A stretch of 64,000 nucleotides of DNA, from assembly GCA_039586815.1 (NCBI GenBank), contig JBDHJR010000002.1:62001-126000 (forward strand), given 5' to 3'. The position numbers and the translations under genes are program-made. Source of the DNA: WVYX01 sp039586815 (GTDB lineage Bacteria; Gemmatimonadota; Gemmatimonadetes; Gemmatimonadales; GWC2-71-9). Every line of letters starts with the position of its first letter. Positions within the stretch are counted from its first letter, which is position 1. This document shows, one piece after another, positions 58,966 to 64,000 of the stretch. A model generated the notes under the pieces. The model saw nothing but the letters and a program-made list of their open reading frames with translations. It had not been told where the DNA came from and searched no databases.

Positions 58966-59228
58966 CGGCTCTGCCGTGCAGAGACTGTGGTCGCCCTACC
59001 ACAGTGATCCGCGGGACGAGTGTAGGAAGTGGCTGCAACCAGCGCCCGAGCTAGGAGTATTCTTCTGTGGCGGCGATCACCGCGACCCGCGGTGCTCGCT
59101 CGGCACGCATGGCGCGTTGCTCATGCGGGATCGACGATTGACTCAGGCGTGTCTGCCATCTGCAGACGCGCCTTTTTCATATTCGACGACTAGAGATACC
59201 TCATCACCCCTCTCGATGGAGGCAGCAA
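58966..59228 (+). promoter_or_regulatory. Structured leader of the third subtilase gene (candidate riboswitch or attenuator)
   Basis: Of the 414 bases between copies 2 and 3, this part is the predicted leader. It has a 7-base-pair hairpin CTGTGGT/ACCACAG around CGCCCT (58985-59004), AGCGCCC (59041), a stem CACCGCG/CCGCGGTG near 59078, the segment GGCGCGT (59111-59117) exactly complementary to the terminator's 3' arm ACGCGCC (59166-59172), the terminator at 59145-59177, and the ribosome-site hairpin CCTCT-CGAT-GGAGG (59209-59222). Confidence 0.64.
59145..59177 (+). terminator. Intrinsic terminator inside the third subtilase leader
   Basis: AGGCGTGTCTGC pairs with GCAGACGCGCCT over 12 bases around CATCT, followed by TTTTT. 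It is the best of the three leader terminators and sits 51 bases before the start codon. Confidence 0.78.
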
Positions 59229-60608
59229 ATGAGCAGCAAGTGTAGAATCGGGTTGCGGTTGACGACCGTAGCGGCGCTGGCTCTGTTCGCGTTTGCGTGC
59301 GCGGATCAGCCAGCGGAGCCGCCGCAGGCAGAGGGTCCGACATTCGCGAAGGCTGCGGGAGAGTCAAGCGAGGACACATATGTGTTCACCGCCGGGAAGT
59401 GGGGCAAGAAGCAGACGAAGGCGATCGAGAGTGCTGGTGGGACGCTGACCTTCAGCCATGAAGACGGAGTAGGTGTCGCGGTCTCAGCTGATCCGGACTT
59501 TCTCGAGAACGCGCTCAACAGCGGCGCATTCACGAACGGTGCGGCCGATCAGATCCTTGAGTGGCAGCCGCCTCTGTTGACCTACGACCTCGAAGAGTCT
59601 GTCATCACACCCGGCGATGAGTCGTTCTATGGGTATCAGTGGAACATGCCAGCTATCCTGGCCCCGGAGGCTTGGGATGCTGGCTGCACGGGAGCTGGAG
59701 TCCGCATAGCAATTCTCGATGGCGGTATTTCGAGCGATCACGGGGATATTGAACCGAACCTCGACGCCGGGGCATCGGCGTCCTTTGTCCCTGGGACGGC
59801 ATTCGACGATGACGGTCCCGGCTTCCGTCACGCGAGTCACGTCGCTGCTATTGCCGCCGCACCTGACAACAGCTTCGGTGTGATTGGCGTTGCCCCCGAG
59901 GCCACGATCATCGGCGTGAAAGTGCTGCATTACGGAAGTGGTGCCTTTAGCTGGATAATCGAGGGTATGTACTACGCCGCCACGTCCATGTCAGAGGGTG
60001 GTGGTGGCGCCGACATCATCAACATGAGCCTGCGCGGCATCGTCAAGAAGGGTGGCGGCGCCGGCCCGTTGGTGTCTGCGATGAACCGCGCTGCAAACTA
60101 CGCCGCGCGCCAGGGCGTGCTCGTGATCTCGGCGGCTGGGAACGACGGTTTCAATTTCGACCATTCGTGGGATTACACGGTACTCCCCGCGGAGGCGGGG
60201 AACAGCATCGCCATCTCTGCAACCGGTCCTACGGGATTCATCTTCGGAGGTGACAACTTCCGGGACTTCGCCACGTACAGCAACTCGGGCAACTCCCTGG
60301 TGCACGTGGCGGCCCCAGGAGGCGACTCGAGGCTCTACCCAGGACCGGGTTGGTGGTATGACATGGTCTTGAGTGCGAGCTACCGCGACGGTGGCATCCA
60401 CTGGTATACGTGGGCGCAGGGCACCAGCATGGCTGCTCCCCACGCCGCGGGCGTTGCTGCTCTGATCAAGCAGCAGAACCCCAACATCTCCGTGGGTGCC
60501 TGGAAGAGCAGGCTCGCCCAGACGGCGGACGACGAGGGCAAGAAGGGTCACGACCCGCAATTCGGACGGGGCTTCGTGAACGCGTACGCGGCCTGTATGG
60601 GCAAGTAG
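59229..60608 (+). CDS. S8 family subtilisin-like serine peptidase, lipoprotein, copy 3
   Basis: A 459-residue, more distant paralogue. The signal (ALALFAFACADQPAEPP) is close to copy 2, but the propeptide differs (TYVFTAGKWGKKQTKAIESA). Catalytic motifs are AILDGGISSDHGD (Asp), RHASHVAAIAA (His, with HAS-H in place of HGT-H), and GTSMAAPHAAGVAAL (Ser); the oxyanion region is VISAAGNDGFN. The triad appears complete. The C terminus DPQFGRGFVNAYAAC is shortened. Its leader is closest to that of copy 2, although the protein is not. Confidence 0.92.
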   Translation: MSSKCRIGLRLTTVAALALFAFACADQPAEPPQAEGPTFAKAAGESSEDTYVFTAGKWGKKQTKAIESAGGTLTFSHEDGVGVAVSADPDFLENALNSGAFTNGAADQILEWQPPLLTYDLEESVITPGDESFYGYQWNMPAILAPEAWDAGCTGAGVRIAILDGGISSDHGDIEPNLDAGASASFVPGTAFDDDGPGFRHASHVAAIAAAPDNSFGVIGVAPEATIIGVKVLHYGSGAFSWIIEGMYYAATSMSEGGGGADIINMSLRGIVKKGGGAGPLVSAMNRAANYAARQGVLVISAAGNDGFNFDHSWDYTVLPAEAGNSIAISATGPTGFIFGGDNFRDFATYSNSGNSLVHVAAPGGDSRLYPGPGWWYDMVLSASYRDGGIHWYTWAQGTSMAAPHAAGVAALIKQQNPNISVGAWKSRLAQTADDEGKKGHDPQFGRGFVNAYAACMGK

Positions 60609-60632
60609 GCGATCGACCACACTGTGCGCCAA

Positions 60633-60666
60633 AAGGGGGAGGCATCAGCCTCCCCCTTGTTTCTTG
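60633..60666 (+). terminator. Terminator after subtilase copy 3
   Basis: AAGGGGGAGGC and GCCTCCCCCTT pair perfectly around ATCA, followed by GTTTCTT. It lies between converging genes, 24 bases after the stop. Confidence 0.78.
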
Positions 60667-60680
60667 CCCGAGAGGCCCCC

Positions 60681-62090
60681 CTACCCGTTCTCCTTCGCCG
60701 CCCTCCCCAGCCTCTGCACCAGCCTCTTGGCCCACTGGTGCACGTCGTGCTTTGACTCCCGCTTCCTCAGGGCCTGCATGCGGGCGCGGCGCTCCTTCTT
60801 CGTCATCGTGAGCGCCTGGTGCAGCTTCGCTGCGGTGTCGTCGATGTCGTAGGGGTTGACCAGCAAAGCCTCGGTCATGGTCTCGGCGGCCCCGGCCGTG
60901 TGTGACAGCACCAACACGCCGGGATTGTCCACCTGGCACGCTACGTACTCCTTGGCGACCAGGTTCATGCCGTCGCGCAGCGGGGTAACGAAGCCCACGT
61001 TGGCGTCGCGGTACATCGCCGCGAGCTTCTCGGGCGACACCGAACGGTACAGGTACCGGATGGGCGTCCAGTTGGCGCTTCCGAAGCGCCCGTTCACCTG
61101 GCCCACCAGCTCGTCGATCTCCCGCTTGAGCTCCTTGTACTCCCTGACCTCAGAGCGGCTCGGTACAGCGAGCTGCAGCAGGGTGACCTTGCCACGGTGG
61201 TCCGAATGGGCCTCGAGCAGCCGCGCAAAGGCATGGATCCGCTGCGGGATGCCCTTGGTGTAGTCCAGCCGGTCCACACCCAGCACGACTTGCTCGTCCC
61301 CGTGGAAACCGGAACCGGGCGCCTCCTGCGCGAGCTGCTCGTAGTGCTTGAAGTCTATGCCCAGCGGCAGGGCCATCACCCGCACGGTACGCCCGTCCAT
61401 GTGCACGATGCCGCGGCGCTGGTCCACCTTGAGTCCAAGCAGCCGGTTGGCGCAGTCGAGGAAGTTGCGCACGTAGCCGGAGACGTGGAGTCCCACCAGG
61501 TCCGCGGCGAGCATGCCGCGTAGCAGCGGCCGTGCCCACGGTAGCACCCGGAAGACGTCGTACGGTGGGAACGGGATGTGCAGGAAGAACGCGATGGCCG
61601 CCGACGGCGCCAGCTTGCGCAGCCTCCCCGGCACGAGCATCAACTGGTAATCGTTCACCACTACGTGGTCTTCGGCCCCGATGGCGGCTGCGGTCGCCTC
61701 CGCGAACCGCTCGTTCACCCGCTCGTACGCCTCCCACTCGCTGGTCTCGAAGACGGCCTGCCCGGGCAGCGTATGAAACAGGGGCCAGAGTGTGCGGTTG
61801 GAGAATCCCTGGTAGTAGGGCTTGAAGTCCTGGCGCGGAATGCCGACTGGCTCGAGATGGTAGGGGTCGTCGCTCGCCGAGACGCTCTCCCCGGGACGCA
61901 ACTCGAGCCCGGGCCACCCGATCCACACTCCGCCGCGGTCCTCCAGGATCGGCGCGAACGCTGCGACCAGACCGCCGGAGGAGCGCACGCGCTCGGGTCC
62001 GCTCGGTCCACGGCGCAACGTGACCGGGAGGCGGTTGCTGACGGTCACCAATGCGGCGTCGCGCTGCTCCTTGGCGCGTCCGTCGGGCAT
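60681..62090 (-). CDS. otsA: Trehalose-6-phosphate synthase family (GT20) glycosyltransferase
   Basis: Transfers glucose from a nucleotide sugar to glucose-6-phosphate. I chose ATG 62090 because GGGAGG lies about seven bases before it; ATG 62114 is less likely. The 469 residues have VSNRLPVTLRRG, SSGGLVAAFAPILE, NDYQLMLVPGRLR, AFFLHIPFPPYDVFRVLPW, VDRLDYTKGIPQRIHAF, SRSEVREYKELK and RDGMNLVAKEYVA, the GT20 markers. No phosphatase (otsB) partner is adjacent, so the final trehalose step must lie elsewhere. A related product such as glucosylglycerol phosphate cannot be excluded. Confidence 0.9.
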   Translation of the reverse strand: MPDGRAKEQRDAALVTVSNRLPVTLRRGPSGPERVRSSGGLVAAFAPILEDRGGVWIGWPGLELRPGESVSASDDPYHLEPVGIPRQDFKPYYQGFSNRTLWPLFHTLPGQAVFETSEWEAYERVNERFAEATAAAIGAEDHVVVNDYQLMLVPGRLRKLAPSAAIAFFLHIPFPPYDVFRVLPWARPLLRGMLAADLVGLHVSGYVRNFLDCANRLLGLKVDQRRGIVHMDGRTVRVMALPLGIDFKHYEQLAQEAPGSGFHGDEQVVLGVDRLDYTKGIPQRIHAFARLLEAHSDHRGKVTLLQLAVPSRSEVREYKELKREIDELVGQVNGRFGSANWTPIRYLYRSVSPEKLAAMYRDANVGFVTPLRDGMNLVAKEYVACQVDNPGVLVLSHTAGAAETMTEALLVNPYDIDDTAAKLHQALTMTKKERRARMQALRKRESKHDVHQWAKRLVQRLGRAAKENG

Positions 62091-62172
62091 GCTTTTCCTC
62101 CCGCCGGGCTTCATCTACAAGTCTACCCGTGCGGCGGCTCTCGTGCGAGGGCGTGTTAGATTGTCTCCCCAG

Positions 62173-62793
62173 ATGACCGGCTCGACTTTTTCCACCGAGC
62201 AGGGCCTGCTGGCTCTCCCCAAGGCGTTCGCCAGCCGTTACGGCGCGCCCGTGATCACCCACATCGACGCCGACATCTTCCGCCGTACGTACTTCACGCA
62301 CTGCCTGCAGTGCAACTTCTGTCACGACGCCTGCTGCCAGTACGGTGTGGACGTTGACCTGTATCACTACGAGCGCATTCAGCGCCACGCCGACGGGCTC
62401 GAGCGCTACAGCAAAGTCCCACGGGAGCGGTGGTTCACCGGAGAGTTCGAGAAGGACCCCGAGGTGCCCGGAGGCGGCTCACACCGCACGCGGGTGGAGG
62501 ACGGCTCGTGCGTGTTCCACAACCGCGTGGGCCGCGGTTGCCTGTTGCACGCCTACTGCCTGGAGGAGGGGCTCGACCACCGGGAGCTGAAGTCCATGGT
62601 CGACTGTCTCTTCCCGCTCACTTTCTACGACGACATCCTGTGCGTGGCAGACGAAGTGGACGACGAAGAGTTGGTGTGCATCGACACCGGTCCCACGATC
62701 TACCAAGGCGGGCGGGATGAGCTGGAGTACTACTTCGGCGATGCGTTCGTGGCGGCGCTCGACGCCCTCGAGAAGAGAGTGCTAAAGGCCTAG
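62173..62793 (+). CDS. Cysteine-cluster (YkgJ/DUF3109-like) protein
   Basis: A 206-residue protein with a dense cysteine motif near residue 39, CLQCNFCHDACCQYG, followed later by CVFHNRVGRGCLLHAYC. This resembles the CxxCxxxCC metal-chelating families YkgJ and DUF3109, which are thought to bind Fe or Zn, though the role is not known. The C-terminal half is acidic (DEVDDEELVC). ATG 62173 follows a region without a clear ribosome site. The stop codon overlaps the convergent neighbour's stop in the palindrome CTAG. Confidence 0.78.
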   Translation: MTGSTFSTEQGLLALPKAFASRYGAPVITHIDADIFRRTYFTHCLQCNFCHDACCQYGVDVDLYHYERIQRHADGLERYSKVPRERWFTGEFEKDPEVPGGGSHRTRVEDGSCVFHNRVGRGCLLHAYCLEEGLDHRELKSMVDCLFPLTFYDDILCVADEVDDEELVCIDTGPTIYQGGRDELEYYFGDAFVAALDALEKRVLKA

Positions 62794-63467
62794 TCCCATT
62801 TCGAGGTGGAGGGCGCCCCGGCCGGCACCAGATCGACGAAGCGGCGTCCCTCGAGCTCCACGGTCTCGCCCGTGGAGAACTCTACCGGCGAGCTGAACTC
62901 CGGACCGTCGAACACGAACGTGTGGAACTCCCCGCGCTCACCGCAGGGGTCGATGTCGTCCCGCGTGCTGATCTCCGTCACGAGGTCGGCGTCGAATTCA
63001 CGCCCCAGCAACCCCGCAACGCCCCGCGCGACTTCGGCGCTCACGACGATGGCGCGGTAGCCGCGCTCCACCACGGCCCAGGCCACCTCGACGGCCGGCC
63101 CGCCCCACAGAGGCTCCACGTGCTCCAGGCCGGCAGCCCGCACACGCTCCTCATACCACTCCCGCACATCGGCCAGGTTCACGTTGCCGAACACCACGCC
63201 GGTAACGCCGAGGTCCTTGAGCTCGCGCAGCGTCCTGAGGAAGGTGGCCTCAAACGTGGTGGGAAGCGTTGGCATGCTGAGGCACTCGAGGCCTAGCGCC
63301 TGAGCCTGTTGCTCGACCAGCTCGTGGCGCACCCCGTGGAACCGCACGCGCCCGGTCGCCCCGTCGTGGAAAGTCACGAGGTACCGCACGTCGAGTCCTG
63401 CGTCGCGCGCCCGGTCGAGGGCGAGAATGGAGTCCTTCCCGCCGCTCGCCATGAGTGCGTAGGCCAT
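62790..63467 (-). CDS. Dph6-like ATP pyrophosphatase (diphthine-ammonia ligase family)
   Basis: A 225-residue PP-loop ATPase starting at MAYALMASGGKDSILALD (63467). The PP-loop SGGKDS is followed by YLVTFHDG, GLECLSMPTLPTTFEATFL, GVVFGNVNLADVREWYEERV and VEPLWGG, as in the archaeal/eukaryotic Dph6 family and its bacterial relatives. Diphthamide itself is not made by bacteria, so the reaction here is likely a related adenylation or amidation; the substrate is unknown. The longer frame to 63878 overlaps the divergent ABC gene and is not used. Confidence 0.85.
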   Translation of the reverse strand: MAYALMASGGKDSILALDRARDAGLDVRYLVTFHDGATGRVRFHGVRHELVEQQAQALGLECLSMPTLPTTFEATFLRTLRELKDLGVTGVVFGNVNLADVREWYEERVRAAGLEHVEPLWGGPAVEVAWAVVERGYRAIVVSAEVARGVAGLLGREFDADLVTEISTRDDIDPCGERGEFHTFVFDGPEFSSPVEFSTGETVELEGRRFVDLVPAGAPSTSKWD

Positions 63468-63510
63468 GGGAGAACTTAGAGGCCGCGCTACGGTACCGCT
63501 AGGCGCGCAC

Positions 63511-63542
63511 TTGACTCGAGCGCTGCACCCCGTGAGTAGTTC
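63511..63542 (+). promoter_or_regulatory. Possible promoter for the ABC exporter gene
   Basis: TTGACT (63511-63516) is a good -35 match, but the nearest -10-like sequence, TAGTTC (63537-63542), is 20 bases away, so spacing is poor. It lies just before the GTG start at 63549. Confidence 0.28.
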
Positions 63543-63548
63543 TAGTCT

Positions 63549-64000
63549 GTGACTGACCGAGAGAAGAAGAAGAAGCTCGACCCCGCCCTGGTGTGGCGCG
63601 AGGCGCGCGAGATCATCTGGACGCGCCGGCGCCGCCTCGCCGTCGGTTCGGTCATCATGATCGTCAACCGGCTGGCGGGCCTGGTGCTTCCCGGCTCCTC
63701 CAAGTTCCTGATCGACAACGTGGTCGGGCAGGGACAGGCCGCGCTGCTCGTACCGCTGGCCGCGGCAGTGGGTGCCGCCACTCTGGTGCAGGCGACCACT
63801 TCGTTCGCGCTGGCTCAGGTGCTGGGTGTCACCGCCCAACGCGCAATTGCCGACATGCGCAAGGCGGTGCAGGCGCACGTGAGTCGGCTTCCGGTGGCGT
63901 ACTTCGACTCCACCAAGACCGGCGTCCTCATCTCCCGCATCATGACCGACGCCGAGGGGATCCGGAATCTGGTCGGTACCGGCCTGGTGCGGCTCACCGG
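63549..64000 (+). CDS. ABC exporter, N-terminal transmembrane part (truncated by window end)
   Basis: A GTG start at 63549 opens a frame that continues beyond the window edge. The visible 150 residues have a charged cytoplasmic start (TDREKKKKLDPALVW), a first membrane helix (LAVGSVIMIVNRLAGLVLPG), a second (LVPLAAAVGAATLVQATTSF), and the intracellular coupling region HVSRLPVAYFDSTKTGVLISR with MTDAEGIRNLVGTG, characteristic of type I ABC exporters (MsbA-like). The nucleotide-binding domain would follow outside the window. It is divergent from the Dph6-like gene. Confidence 0.88.
   Translation, partial: MTDREKKKKLDPALVWREAREIIWTRRRRLAVGSVIMIVNRLAGLVLPGSSKFLIDNVVGQGQAALLVPLAAAVGAATLVQATTSFALAQVLGVTAQRAIADMRKAVQAHVSRLPVAYFDSTKTGVLISRIMTDAEGIRNLVGTGLVRLT

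Noticed and set aside
58898..59245. 115-codon frame covering subtilase leader 3 and running into copy 3
   Set aside because: It begins before the predicted promoter, overlaps the start of the peptidase gene in another frame, and has no counterpart in leader 1.
1..64000. CRISPR arrays, tRNA/rRNA genes, insertion sequences, integrases
   Set aside because: I saw no regularly spaced repeats, cloverleaf genes, transposase motifs or attachment-type direct repeats. A tRNAscan-SE, CRISPR and IS search would be needed to exclude weak cases.

Overview
The window is high-GC bacterial chromosome with dense, mostly co-directional housekeeping genes and no prophage, insertion sequence, CRISPR array or tRNA that I could see. 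Several features together suggest Gemmatimonadota or a close relative: bacillithiol synthesis (BshB1), an MglA GTPase with a Roadblock partner, a large secreted BNR/VPS10-type propeller protein, many lipoproteins and exported peptidases, and MacB-type export operons with several permeases. This is inference from gene content, not a taxonomic test.

Layout. 1-11400 (+): end of a membrane protein, a zinc-ribbon protein, a DUF819 permease, ispG, a Sir2 deacylase, pyruvate kinase, an MBL hydrolase, YtxH and YihY membrane proteins, threonine aldolase and trkA-trkH. 11400-19380 (+): small SRP RNA (ffs), dnaX, ybaB, recR, a small membrane protein, a Roadblock protein, mglA, pgsA, cinA, grpE and dnaJ. 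19386-22830: two coupled lipoproteins of unknown function, then a tandem duplication of a small two-helix membrane protein that carries a broken copy of the start of the neighbouring yjbQ-family gene. 22830-28410: holin-like protein, OsmC, a helical protein, mnmA with its cysteine desulfurase, bshB1 and two membrane proteins. 28436-37093 (-): a tolC / adaptor / ATPase / four-permease MacB-type export operon. 37290-46114: a secreted protein, creatininase, an NtrY-like sensor kinase, msrPQ and an M28 peptidase. 46202-55073 (-): hpt, the BNR propeller protein, CopD-like and small proteins, two acetyltransferases, two methyltransferases and an aromatic-amino-acid-type decarboxylase. 55074-60608 (+): three tandem subtilase lipoprotein genes. 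60681-64000: trehalose-6-phosphate synthase, a Cys-cluster protein, a Dph6-like ATP pyrophosphatase and the start of an ABC exporter.

The most interesting region is 55120-60666. Each of the three subtilase genes has its own regulatory leader with the same layout: a matching promoter (TTGCRC, 16-nt spacer, TATCTT or TAGTTT), about 205 nt of predicted leader RNA with shared blocks at nearly fixed spacing, an upstream segment complementary to the terminator's 3' arm, an intrinsic terminator hairpin, and a small hairpin that would cover the Shine-Dalgarno sequence. This is the architecture of a riboswitch or attenuator acting on both transcription and translation. I do not recognise it as a known class.

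Genes that appear to work together: trkA-trkH (K+ uptake), mnmA with its sulfur donor desulfurase, msrP-msrQ (periplasmic methionine repair), grpE-dnaJ (chaperone cycle), ffs-dnaX-ybaB-recR (a widely conserved cluster), the export operon with its duplicated permease pair, and the decarboxylase coupled to a methyltransferase.
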